Assembly (NCBI GenBank): GCA_023416335.1
Contig: JAEZHY010000021.1
Location: 1 to 13,057 of the forward strand
Direction: 5' to 3'
Source of the DNA: Pseudomonadota bacterium
GTDB lineage: Bacteria; Desulfobacterota; Syntrophobacteria; Syntrophobacterales; Syntrophobacteraceae
Length of the DNA: 13,057 bases
The translations under genes and the position numbers were made by a program. This document shows positions 1-7,188 of the stretch, piece after piece (positions within the stretch are counted from its first letter, which is position 1; every line of letters starts with the position of its first letter). The notes beneath the pieces are model-generated. The model had not been told where the DNA came from and made no database searches. It was given only the letters and a program-made list of their open reading frames with translations.

Positions 1-1179
1 GTACAGTCCCCAGTCGTAGGGGATCCAGTCATGCGCGGGAGGGCCGATGATGATGACGAAGCGCTCCAGCCACATTCCTATATTCATGACAATGGAAATG
101 ACAAACAGGAGCAGTATGTTTGTCCGAACGCTCTTAAAAGCAAAAAGGAACGGGAGCACTATATCGGTTGCAACCACGAACCAGAAAATAGACGCATACG
201 GCCCGATGGCGCGAATCAGGAAGGTCGTTCTTTCGGTGGGGTCTCCTCCGTACCAGGCCATGAAATACTCGACAAGATAGTCGTAGAGCATGAGGAAAGC
301 AGTTGCGATCAGGATTTTGGCTATGTTTTCCAGAACGCTCGGAGTAATGATTCTTTCGAGCTTGTAAATGCGGCGGAGTGGCACAATGAGGGTAAGGAGC
401 ATGGCAAGGCCCGAATGAAGGGCTCCCACCAGGAAGTAGGGTCCCCAGATTGTGCTGTGATAGCCGGGAACTATCGTCAGGGCAAAATCCCACGAAACGA
501 TGCTGGCGACACACGGAACGAAGGCGACCGTGAGGGCGGCAAAAAGGATATAAGAAGAGTGGAAAGCATGCCATTGCCTCTGATTTGATCTCCAGCCAAA
601 GGAAAGGAGCTTGTAAAGCTTGCGGCGTAAACCGGTGCTGTGATCTCTTGCAACTGCCAGGTCGGGGTAAACTCCGGTATACCAGAACAGGAGACTCAAG
701 GTCAGATAGCCCGAAGCGGCCCAGAAATCGAAAATCAAAGGCGACTGGAAGTTGGGCCACAGATCGCGCTGATTCGGGTAGGGTAAAAGCCAGAACCAGA
801 GCCACACCCTCCCGAGGTGGACAAAAGGCATGAGACCGGCTATTGCAACGGAAAATACGGTCATCGCCTCTGCCGTGCGGGCGATCGGACTGCGCCATCC
901 TGCTTTGCAGAGGTAGAGCAGGGCGGACATGAGCGACCCTGCATGGCCTATTTCAATCCAGAATACGAAGTTGATGAGATAGGTGCCCCACATCACCGGA
1001 TGATTCATCCCGGCTGCTCGAAGCCCGACATGAACCTGATAACCCCAGCAGGCCCAACCGAGGCAGATCCCCAGAAAGCTCAGCAGCAGGAACAAATAGT
1101 AGACCTTCCGGGGGGACTTCATGCCCCTGAGTACAATTTCATTTACGTCCCGGTAGGTCAGTTTATCCATCGGACTCAT
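1..1179 (-). CDS. actC: NrfD/PsrC-family quinol-interacting membrane subunit (ActC-like), C-terminus cut by window edge
   Basis: This frame is open from the ATG at 1179 to the left edge, giving 393 visible codons with no stop. The family is a polytopic membrane protein, usually about 450-480 residues, that binds quinol in alternative complex III and related complexes. Visible hallmarks include WGTYLINFVFWIEIGHAGS (a first helix with the conserved His-Ala-Gly), WLLPYPNQRDLWPNFQSPL and FDFWAASGYLTLSLLFWY. These match the ActC/QrcD branch of NrfD proteins better than the short NrfD type. About eight or more hydrophobic helices are visible. The start codon overlaps the actB stop in an ATGA arrangement, so the two are probably translationally coupled. 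A second in-frame ATG lies three codons downstream at 1170. An estimated 60-90 residues are missing. The family assignment is firm. The choice of ActC over another NrfD-type subunit rests on the fused ActB next door. Confidence 0.9.
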   Translation of the reverse strand, partial: MSPMDKLTYRDVNEIVLRGMKSPRKVYYLFLLLSFLGICLGWACWGYQVHVGLRAAGMNHPVMWGTYLINFVFWIEIGHAGSLMSALLYLCKAGWRSPIARTAEAMTVFSVAIAGLMPFVHLGRVWLWFWLLPYPNQRDLWPNFQSPLIFDFWAASGYLTLSLLFWYTGVYPDLAVARDHSTGLRRKLYKLLSFGWRSNQRQWHAFHSSYILFAALTVAFVPCVASIVSWDFALTIVPGYHSTIWGPYFLVGALHSGLAMLLTLIVPLRRIYKLERIITPSVLENIAKILIATAFLMLYDYLVEYFMAWYGGDPTERTTFLIRAIGPYASIFWFVVATDIVLPFLFAFKSVRTNILLLFVISIVMNIGMWLERFVIIIGPPAHDWIPYDWGLY

Positions 1180-4148
1180 ACTTCCCGAACGATTCTTTTC
1201 AGGTAAATTGCAGCGGGCTTGGTGTTCAGTTCCTTGAGAGTCTGATATGCCCGCGGATCTTTGATCAGTCTGGATACCATGCTTTCCGGATCCAGGAGGC
1301 TTCCGAAAATGAGCGCATTGGTCGGACAGGTCTGGGCGCAAGCCGTTGTGAACTCGCCGTCACGAACCTTCCTGCCTTCATTTCGCGCTGCCGCCTTAGC
1401 ACGGATGATCCTCTGGACACAGAAGGAGCACTTCTCCATCACTCCTACCTGGCGGACGGTTACGTCCGGATTCAACTGCATATCCAGGGGGAATGGATGC
1501 TTGTACCATTCGAAGTTGAAGCGCCGGACTTTCCAGGGATCGTTTTGGGAACAATCGCGCGTTCCGATGCAGCGATTGTAGATCTGGGCGTTCAGGCCTT
1601 CTATGCTGTGCTGCGGTGCAAATACGGGGCAGACCGATTCGCAGGGCGCCTCAGTGCAATGCTGGCAGAGCATCACAAGCCATTCGATCTTGTCGAGGGA
1701 TTCTTCCCGGTAGAAGTAGCGCTGAACCGTCAGCCAGGACATCTCACGCTGTTTGAGCACCTGTTCGCGTCCGACTACCGCCAGGTTGTTTTCCGCATAG
1801 CAGGCGACCGAGCAGGCGCCGCAGCCGATGCAGCGATCGAGGTCCAACACCATGCACCAGCGGTATCCGATGGGGTATCGCGGCGGATAGAAGTCTTTTT
1901 TAAGGTTGTAGCCCGTCGGCAAAGGCTCGTCGATTTCGGGCTTCTCACTTGACGACACCTTCTTTTTGTAGTCCTGGAACGAACTGGTCTGAATGAGCTT
2001 GCGGTCCAGTTGGTAGTAATTCCCGTCGGTGTTCGCGATTGCAAATTGTTTGCCTGTCTTATCGACTTTAACTGTGACCGGGCGGCCAAGAATGCCCCCG
2101 GTCCTTTCGTCGATGGTATCGGGAAGGAGTCCAACGGGATTGGCGGGAAGGCCGGTCGCGTAGCGTCCGAAGTCCGTATGGCCCTGTCCGATGGGAACGG
2201 CGATGAGGTCTTGTGGAACGGAGTAAATAGGGAGTGCCGGGACCTCGATTTCTCCATATTCGGATTTGAGGCGCAGGACGTCGCCTTTGTCAACTCCGAG
2301 GCTGCCTGCAGTATCCGGATGGATTTCGGCCCATCCTCCCCAGGTGACCTGCGTAATGGGATCGGGGAGTTCCTGAAGCCAGGGACGGTTTGCCGTCCGA
2401 CCGTCGAAGAACTGTATGGTTGGATAGGCTATTAACGGCAGTTCCTTACTCCGGCTTGGGGAGATGGGCTCGGGGCGGCGAAAGCTGAAGCCGTTCGAGA
2501 ACCACGATGAACTGTCACGTGCGGTCCGCTCTGTGCTTGTTGCTTCCCAGAAGCCCCCGGCCTGGACCGATTCCAGCCAGAACGTCTCAAAAGGTTTGTC
2601 GGATCCGGAGATCTGCCAAATACCTCGCCAGCTGTTCCTGAGCAGTTGATGAAAATCCTGCTGCTGAAATGCCCCTGCCTTGTCGTACCTCTTTGCAATC
2701 GAAAGAAGAATGTCTCCCAGGGACCGAGTCCCGAATACCTGCCCCATGGTCGGCTGTATCAACTCGTTCACGTTTATTCGGGGGGAGTAATCGCCCCAGG
2801 ATTCGAGTGGAGTGTGGCTCGGGAGAACCAGTTGGGCGTGAGCCGTCGTCTCGTCCTGCCAACTGGAAAAGCTTACGACCATCGGGATCTTGGCGAGATT
2901 TTCGGTAAATTTCCAGGAAGGCGGCAGGGAAAAGGCAGGATTTGCCCGGTAGATCAGGAGAAGATCGATTCCTCCTTTGCCCATTCGCTCCGAAAGGTCC
3001 TTCATCTCGGATGGGCGGGCAGTAAGGCTCAGAGCGGACCGGCTTTGAAAGTCGATCAATTCCTGCGTGCCGGGGAACAGGGAACAGAGCAGATTGCTTG
3101 CAACCGCTGCTTCCAAGGCATTGGGCGATCCGAATGACTGCCCCTCCGCCAGGGCGAGCGGCCTTCTTGCTCCGGCAAAGAGTCGCGCCAATTTCCGAAT
3201 CGTCTGGGCATCGACGCCTGTGCTCCCCGCAATGTTTTCCATGGAAAAGCCGGCAAGAGAACTCTCCAGCTGTGCTCTCAGGACCGGCGGAAGGCTCGGA
3301 GGCGATTCGTCCAGGATCGCCCGAAGCATGCCGAGTGCGACGAGGTATTCATCTCCCGCTTTTACCCTGATCCACTTGTCCGCGTTGGCGGCAGTCAATG
3401 AATTCCTGGGACCTACATAAACAAAGACGTTCGAACTATCCCGATTCAAGTCGGGTTCATGGAACAGGGAAAAATAGTGAGCATACTCCACATTCGAGAT
3501 CCACGTTTCGAGGAAACCTGCGTTGAAGGATATGAGGAAGTCCGCCATATCGATCCGATAGTTGGGTATGGCACTTCCCCTGAATACGATTTCGTTTGCC
3601 GAACGGAGAGCTTCGTAGGCGAAGGGCTCATAAAGCAGGTTCTCCCCTCCGTCAAACAGGGACATGAAATCAATCATAAGGTCCCGCAAAGCGCCTGTCT
3701 GCAGATCCGTTATCATAGCGATTCGAGTGCCGCGGCCCTTTTGATGAAGCTCTGCCAGGCTGTCGAGCAGCTGACGTTCCGCCGCTTCCCAGGTGATCGG
3801 CTGGTATTTTCCCGCATTCTTTTTCATGGGGCCCGGGAATCTGTCTGGATTGTACAATCCCTGGAGAGATGCCTGTCCTCGTGGACAAAGGTTGCCGAAA
3901 CTGATGGGATTTGCAGGGTTCCCTTCGGCTTTGATCGCTCTGCCGTCCCGATTCTTGATGTGCATCCCGCACCCGGCTGGGCATTCGCGGCATGTCGTGG
4001 CATAGAAGACGTCTTCGCCCGGCGGAATGTCTTTGGGAGAATCTATAGGCGAGACCCGTCCGTCATAGAATCGTTGGCGGGGGTCGAAAACTGCAGAAGC
4101 CCCTGCAACGCCAAGAACTTTCAAAAATTCACGACGGTGTAGATCCAT
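1176..4148 (-). CDS. actB: ActB-like Tat-exported molybdopterin-oxidoreductase/ferredoxin fusion, electron-transfer subunit of an ACIII-type complex
   Basis: The 990-residue protein begins with a twin-arginine signal (RREFLK at 5-10, then a hydrophobic stretch), so it should be exported folded. Residues about 45-770 form a molybdopterin-oxidoreductase-like domain with an N-terminal cysteine set C53, C56, C60, C88. Residues about 765-990 are a four-cluster ferredoxin domain: C773/776/779/783, C828/831/836/840, C860/C866, and C907/910/937/941. This fused layout and length are typical of ActB, which passes electrons from the NrfD-type quinol subunit towards cytochrome c or an oxidase. The third motif reads CIGTRDCSQNDP, where ActB proteins normally have a Cys in place of the last Asp (D870). 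The gene follows a 293-bp non-coding gap and overlaps actC by four bases (ATGA). No actA cytochrome gene precedes it. The start ATG at 4148 has a weak AAGG ribosome site. A polysulfide/thiosulfate-reductase-type catalytic role is less likely. Confidence 0.9.
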   Translation of the reverse strand: MDLHRREFLKVLGVAGASAVFDPRQRFYDGRVSPIDSPKDIPPGEDVFYATTCRECPAGCGMHIKNRDGRAIKAEGNPANPISFGNLCPRGQASLQGLYNPDRFPGPMKKNAGKYQPITWEAAERQLLDSLAELHQKGRGTRIAMITDLQTGALRDLMIDFMSLFDGGENLLYEPFAYEALRSANEIVFRGSAIPNYRIDMADFLISFNAGFLETWISNVEYAHYFSLFHEPDLNRDSSNVFVYVGPRNSLTAANADKWIRVKAGDEYLVALGMLRAILDESPPSLPPVLRAQLESSLAGFSMENIAGSTGVDAQTIRKLARLFAGARRPLALAEGQSFGSPNALEAAVASNLLCSLFPGTQELIDFQSRSALSLTARPSEMKDLSERMGKGGIDLLLIYRANPAFSLPPSWKFTENLAKIPMVVSFSSWQDETTAHAQLVLPSHTPLESWGDYSPRINVNELIQPTMGQVFGTRSLGDILLSIAKRYDKAGAFQQQDFHQLLRNSWRGIWQISGSDKPFETFWLESVQAGGFWEATSTERTARDSSSWFSNGFSFRRPEPISPSRSKELPLIAYPTIQFFDGRTANRPWLQELPDPITQVTWGGWAEIHPDTAGSLGVDKGDVLRLKSEYGEIEVPALPIYSVPQDLIAVPIGQGHTDFGRYATGLPANPVGLLPDTIDERTGGILGRPVTVKVDKTGKQFAIANTDGNYYQLDRKLIQTSSFQDYKKKVSSSEKPEIDEPLPTGYNLKKDFYPPRYPIGYRWCMVLDLDRCIGCGACSVACYAENNLAVVGREQVLKQREMSWLTVQRYFYREESLDKIEWLVMLCQHCTEAPCESVCPVFAPQHSIEGLNAQIYNRCIGTRDCSQNDPWKVRRFNFEWYKHPFPLDMQLNPDVTVRQVGVMEKCSFCVQRIIRAKAAARNEGRKVRDGEFTTACAQTCPTNALIFGSLLDPESMVSRLIKDPRAYQTLKELNTKPAAIYLKRIVREV

Positions 4149-4441
4149 GGGACAAGCCTTGACACTTAGGAATCAGGCATTGGCAAAGCAGGGGCGTTCA
4201 GCCGTCTGAACAAGTGATGCCGTGCCTCGGATGGGCAAAAAATGCCTTGAGAGATAGTATGGGTAAAACCGGACCTCAGTTGCTTCCGCTGATCCGATGA
4301 TAAGAATGGCATCGTGATTTGTCATTCCGATAGGATCAAATGGCTGGAAGAACTTACCCTACTGAATAAGGAATGCCGAAAAAGAGCTTATTGGCTATTT
4401 ACCCGCGGAGGGAATCTCAACTTAAGAGTCTCGATTCCGGT
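4149..4441. promoter_or_regulatory. Non-coding leader of the actB operon
   Basis: This is 293 bp between the DUF421 stop and the actB start, both on the minus strand, so any promoter of the actBC operon should lie here. I see no good sigma-70 box pair and no obvious gene on either strand. It contains a 16-bp perfect inverted repeat at 4196-4211, listed separately. Assigning regulation to it is inference. Confidence 0.4.
4196..4211. repeat. 16-bp inverted repeat upstream of actB
   Basis: Perfect 6-bp arms, GTTCAG and CTGAAC, flank the four-base centre CCGT. The site lies 48-63 bp upstream of the actB start codon, a position that would suit an operator or a short leader hairpin. No T-run follows on either strand, so it is not an intrinsic terminator. 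Six-bp arms can arise by chance, so confidence in function is low. Confidence 0.3.
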
Positions 4442-4951
4442 CTATTCAGGGGACTTTGTTTCTTTCGGAATCACACTGATTCTCCCGTTTCTCTCCAGAA
4501 AAGCCTCTCCGACTTTATTGAGATCGGCGACTCTGCTTCCGATCCGGGATGCTTCCAGTATGTCTTGTTCGGTAACATTGGTCTTCTTCATTGACTCGCG
4601 GTCCGGTTTGCCGTCGCTGACCAGTTTGATTTCTTTCCCTTTTATAAACGTGCTTAGTTTCTTGTTATGGAAGGCGAGTACTGCGAGTATTCGGTGGAGG
4701 GCGACGATGGCTGCAGAAGATACGAGTATCGGGAGAAAAGGCGCATTGCCGGTCATCCCACGGCTCAGGGTGCTGCCGAGCAAAATGGCGACCACAATAT
4801 CGTAACTGGTATTCTTGGCGAAAACACGCACGGCCCCAAGCCTCAGAAGCATGAGTATGTAAAAGAATATGATTACTGCCCGAACGGTCATTTGCCACCA
4901 TGTTATGGCATGCGTATCCGGGCCGATCAGGAATTGCAGCGTTTCAAACAC
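4442..4951 (-). CDS. DUF421 (YetF/YrbG-like) membrane protein
   Basis: The 169-residue protein has hydrophobic segments at about 23-41 and 72-93, with a shorter one near 52-62. A small soluble domain follows (about 100-165) with the family pattern of a KGKEIKLVSDGKPD segment and ending in VGEAFLERNGRISVIPK. This layout is that of DUF421/YetF proteins, whose biochemical role is unknown and which have been linked loosely to spore or envelope functions in Firmicutes. Length is normal. The start is a GTG at 4951 preceded by GAGGG nine bases upstream. The ATG at 4958 is out of frame and stops after four codons. It lies 59 bp downstream of the DUF4396 gene on the same strand and may be co-transcribed with it. 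Nothing connects it functionally to actB. Confidence 0.85.
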   Translation of the reverse strand: MFETLQFLIGPDTHAITWWQMTVRAVIIFFYILMLLRLGAVRVFAKNTSYDIVVAILLGSTLSRGMTGNAPFLPILVSSAAIVALHRILAVLAFHNKKLSTFIKGKEIKLVSDGKPDRESMKKTNVTEQDILEASRIGSRVADLNKVGEAFLERNGRISVIPKETKSPE

Positions 4952-5010
4952 CTTTCATTGCCCTCTCAAAACATATTGCATCCTTCTAAAAGATAATATT
5001 GATTGGCCTG

Positions 5011-5634
5011 TTACATTGCTTCTTTGATCCCTTTTCTGATCAGCCACCAGTTTACGGGGTAGGAAGTCAGAAAGCCGAAGAGCATTGCTATTTGCATCAT
5101 GAACCAAAAGGTGGGATCGGTTGGTTCCAGTTCACGCCCAAAAATGACAAAAGTTGTGATAGCCATCCAGCCATACATTCCAATTTGCCATGCGGTCAGG
5201 GAGAGCGTGTCGGCTTTGACTGCCGCAATCAGGCCTTCCCTGAAGGAATAATTTCGCATGGGTTTTATCGCGAAATATTGGAATGCGATTCCAAAAGTAT
5301 AAGCGAAAGCGAAGTCGATCAGCCATGCTCCAAATATCTTATGGCCCGCAATTGCAAGTGGGAAGAAGAACATGAGCCATTCGGCACAGATATCGCCAAG
5401 AGCGCACCCGCTTCCGCAATGGGTCGTACCGACCCCGGCCGTTTGCCAAAAAGGCTTTTCCTTCCCGGTCCGCTTTTTGCCGCGTTTTTTGGAAGCCGGC
5501 ACTTTACGCGCGGTGGACTGCCGTCCGACCCTGAAATAAGCAATAAGGCCAAGCGGCCCTGAGTAGAGCGCCGTAATGGGCCACACAATATTCATAATCC
5601 ACATGTGTTGCTTATGACCGAATACAATATCCAT
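5011..5634 (-). CDS. DUF4396 membrane protein, 5' end uncertain
   Basis: From the first ATG (5634) the protein is 207 residues. Family hallmarks are the WIMNIVWPITALYSGPLGL segment near the start and the conserved THCGSGCALGDICAEW motif around residues 75-90, followed by several hydrophobic helices and a C-terminal PVNWWLIRKGIKEAM tail. A lysine/arginine-rich linker (about 43-65) separates the first helix from the CGSGC motif. The biochemical function of the family is unknown. The paired cysteines suggest metal or redox chemistry, but that is only a guess. No ribosome-binding site precedes the ATG at 5634. The same frame continues upstream for 26 codons as a hydrophobic helix expected in this family, up to an in-frame TAG at 5713-5715, and that stretch has no ATG, GTG or TTG. 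The gene may therefore use an unusual start or be damaged at its 5' end. Confidence 0.8.
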   Translation of the reverse strand: MDIVFGHKQHMWIMNIVWPITALYSGPLGLIAYFRVGRQSTARKVPASKKRGKKRTGKEKPFWQTAGVGTTHCGSGCALGDICAEWLMFFFPLAIAGHKIFGAWLIDFAFAYTFGIAFQYFAIKPMRNYSFREGLIAAVKADTLSLTAWQIGMYGWMAITTFVIFGRELEPTDPTFWFMMQIAMLFGFLTSYPVNWWLIRKGIKEAM

Positions 5635-5712
5635 TATGACTATTATTAGCGATGCTACGCCAATAAATATCGATATCCATGAAATTGCATAGATGTTATG
5701 AAATAATACGTA
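5635..5712 (-). other. In-frame hydrophobic extension of DUF4396 with no standard start codon
   Basis: Reading the minus strand in the DUF4396 frame from just after the TAG at 5713-5715 gives 26 sense codons, including ISWISIFIGVASLIIVI, leading straight into the annotated Met. It has the hydrophobicity and position of the first membrane helix that I expect ahead of the WIMN segment in this family. Candidate initiators are only ATT, ATC or ATA codons, and none has a Shine-Dalgarno sequence. Whether it is translated is unknown. Confidence 0.45.
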
Positions 5713-5741
5713 CTAAATTGTATATAAGAACTAATTTGTAA

Positions 5742-5756
5742 GCATCAATTTGATGC
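5742..5756. repeat. 15-bp perfect palindrome, candidate operator
   Basis: The sequence GCATCAATTTGATGC has 7-bp perfect arms around a single central T. It sits in the AT-rich divergent region, about 108 bp upstream of the annotated DUF4396 start and 233 bp upstream of the SYLF start. Its size and symmetry fit a dimeric repressor site such as those of GntR- or TetR-type regulators. No regulator gene lies in the window, so the partner is unknown. Confidence 0.4.
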
Positions 5757-5975
5757 AATTCCGACATCATGAGAGATGCGAATTATTGCCTGCAGGAAGG
5801 CCTCCAAGAGGGTATGGAAGCTAATTTAATTTGGAAATTGGTCGAAGAATCTCGAATCCTCGATAGAGTAAGACTCATGCCGCTGAACTCTCTTGTTCTG
5901 AATATGTAGTGTGTACAGGCTAAAAACTGATTACTATTTGTTTAGGATAAGAAAAAATAATAAGAAATTCTCACA

Positions 5976-5980
5976 GGGAG
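5976..5980 (+). promoter_or_regulatory. Ribosome-binding site that fixes the SYLF gene start
   Basis: GGGAG lies eight bases before the ATG at 5989. It supports that start over the upstream in-frame ATG at 5911, which has no ribosome site and would place charged residues ahead of the signal peptide. Confidence 0.7.
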
Positions 5981-5988
5981 ATAAAAAG

Positions 5989-6669
5989 ATGAAAAAATTG
6001 TTTCTTTGGCCGGTTTTCGGACTTCTGGCCATTGCTTTGATTGGAGCCTCTGCGACTATCTCATTTGCAAGCGATGAATCCACACGCGTCGACAAGGCGG
6101 GAAGGACACTCCAATCCGCTGTATCGTCAAAAGAAATTCCGCCAAGTGTCCTGAAGGATGCTTATGGAGTAGCCATTATCCCGGAATACTGGAAGGCGGC
6201 ACTGCTGGGAGGATGGGAACACGGGAATGGTGTCCTGATGGTCCAGCAGGGACCGGATAAGTGGAGCGATCCTTCCTTCATATCAGTCAGCGGCGGCAGT
6301 CTGGGCGCGCAGGTCGGTTTCGAATCCAGCGACATGATCCTGGTCTTTCGAAATAAGGACGCAGTAAACAAATTGCTGGCCGGGCGTTTCGAACTTGGGG
6401 CGGACGCGACAGTTGCGGCCGGACCCGCAGGAGCCAAAGCTCAGGGAACCACAATTCATGAAGATGTTCTTGCCTACGTACGCACTCAGGGAGGTTTTAT
6501 TGGCGCCTCGGTCAGCGGTACCGTCATCTCGGTTGATGAGGATGGAAATTCGGCCTTTTACGGAATGAAGAATGTAACGCCCCAAATGATTTTTGCAGGC
6601 CAGGTTAAGGCACCAAAAGCGGCACAGGATTTGAGAGCAACACTCGAGAAACTGACCGCAACCGCATAA
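5989..6669 (+). CDS. Exported SYLF-domain (Ysc84/DUF500) lipid-binding protein
   Basis: With the ATG at 5989 the protein is 226 residues. Residues 1 to about 27 form a Sec signal peptide (MKKLFLWPVFG, a hydrophobic core, then a likely cut after ATISFA). Residues about 30-222 are the SYLF domain: a helical lead (RVDKAGRTLQSAV), KDAYGVAIIPEYWKAALLGG, then the conserved core with FISVSGGSLGAQVGFESSD, KLLAGRFELGADATVAAGPA and a closing GGFIGASVSGTVISVDED segment. Family members bind lipids or phosphoinositides in eukaryotes. The bacterial periplasmic forms have no agreed role. It is a single-gene plus-strand unit among minus-strand genes, with its own ribosome site and a strong terminator 17 bp after the stop. 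Length and domain are intact. Confidence 0.9.
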   Translation: MKKLFLWPVFGLLAIALIGASATISFASDESTRVDKAGRTLQSAVSSKEIPPSVLKDAYGVAIIPEYWKAALLGGWEHGNGVLMVQQGPDKWSDPSFISVSGGSLGAQVGFESSDMILVFRNKDAVNKLLAGRFELGADATVAAGPAGAKAQGTTIHEDVLAYVRTQGGFIGASVSGTVISVDEDGNSAFYGMKNVTPQMIFAGQVKAPKAAQDLRATLEKLTATA

Positions 6670-6686
6670 ACGGAGCCAATAAATTG

Positions 6687-6723
6687 ATCCCCATGCCGGA
6701 AGCGCTCCGGTATGGGGATTTTT
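6687..6723 (+). terminator. Rho-independent terminator of the SYLF gene
   Basis: A 14-bp stem (6687-6700 with 6706-6719, one G-U pair) and the five-base loop AGCGC are followed by five Ts (6719-6723). It starts 17 bp after the SYLF stop. On the opposite strand the stem is followed only by a broken T-rich run, so it may work poorly for the converging ASRT transcript. Confidence 0.9.
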
Positions 6724-6749
6724 GCTTTCGCTCAGCGCTTTCTGGTTCA

Positions 6750-7130
6750 CTAACCCTCAACCGGGTAAGCGATCGTTGAAATCAGTGCATTCTCTGCCTG
6801 GCGCGAATCAAGCCTGGTATGTTGCACGATTATCGGCACATCCGATTCAATGAGGCTTGCGTAATTCGTTTCATGAGGGATTGGTTCGGGATCGGTGAGA
6901 TTATTGAAACGCACATGTTGTGTCCGCCGCGCGGGAACAACGACATGATACGGGCCGACGGGTTCCCGGTCGGAGAAGAAAATGGTGACTTTGACGTGAG
7001 CGTCTGCGTCCCCCGTGTTCAAAATGCAGAAAGTCTCATGACTGGTAAACTGAGGTTCCGGGCCGTTGCTCCATCCGGGTATATACCCTTCCGGGATAGC
7101 CCACTTCCTTTTTCCAATTGCTTCCGCCAT
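6750..7130 (-). CDS. ASRT-family protein ('sensory rhodopsin transducer' fold, likely small-molecule binding)
   Basis: The 126-residue protein is a full-length single-domain member of the Anabaena sensory rhodopsin transducer family. Visible hallmarks are KRKWAIPEGYIPGW (8-20), PQFTSHETFCILNTGD (26-41), FFSDREPVGPY (51-61), RFNNLTDPEPIP (74-85) and IVQHTRLDSRQAENALIS (101-118). There is no signal peptide or membrane segment, so it is cytosolic. In Anabaena the prototype interacts with a rhodopsin. Most members occur without rhodopsins, and the wider superfamily has been proposed to bind sugars or similar small molecules. Here it is the last gene after an enolase-superfamily enzyme (58-bp gap, same strand), which fits a ligand-binding role in sugar-acid metabolism. 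The ATG at 7130 has GGAG about nine bases upstream. Confidence 0.9.
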   Translation of the reverse strand: MAEAIGKRKWAIPEGYIPGWSNGPEPQFTSHETFCILNTGDADAHVKVTIFFSDREPVGPYHVVVPARRTQHVRFNNLTDPEPIPHETNYASLIESDVPIIVQHTRLDSRQAENALISTIAYPVEG

Positions 7131-7188
7131 CTGATCTCTCCAGCTTTCTTATTCCGGCAATAAAAAAAGAATCCTCTGTAGCAGCTAA

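Larger units (their letters stand above)
5635..5988. promoter_or_regulatory. AT-rich divergent intergenic region
   Basis: These 354 bp separate the minus-strand DUF4396 gene from the plus-strand SYLF gene and should hold both promoters. The stretch is clearly more AT-rich than the flanking genes. It contains the 15-bp palindrome at 5742-5756, the DUF4396 extension at 5635-5712, and a 46-codon open frame (5769-5909, plus) with no ribosome-binding site that I do not accept as a gene. I could not settle on a convincing -35/-10 pair for either direction. Confidence 0.45.

Noticed and set aside
134..898. 254-codon minus-strand open frame
   Set aside because: It overlaps actC in another frame on the same strand. 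The actC frame gives an intact NrfD family protein, and this one is low-complexity and unrecognisable.
4411..4438. GGAATC ... GATTCC inverted repeat just after the DUF421 stop
   Set aside because: The pairing is interrupted by an asymmetric internal loop, and no T-run follows on either strand. It is not a convincing terminator.
5769..5909. 46-codon plus-strand open frame in the divergent AT-rich region
   Set aside because: It has an ATG and plausible composition (a QEGLQEGMEAN-like repeat), but no ribosome-binding site and no recognised family. Too short to accept without conservation data.
5911..5988. 26-residue N-terminal extension of the SYLF protein
   Set aside because: It would precede a standard signal peptide with a charged stretch and has no ribosome-binding site. 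The ATG at 5989 has a good one.
7131..7188. A7 run (T7 on the minus strand) between the enolase-family and ASRT genes as a terminator
   Set aside because: The only nearby pairing is a four-base stem with a one-base loop (TAGCTGCTA), which cannot form a terminator hairpin.
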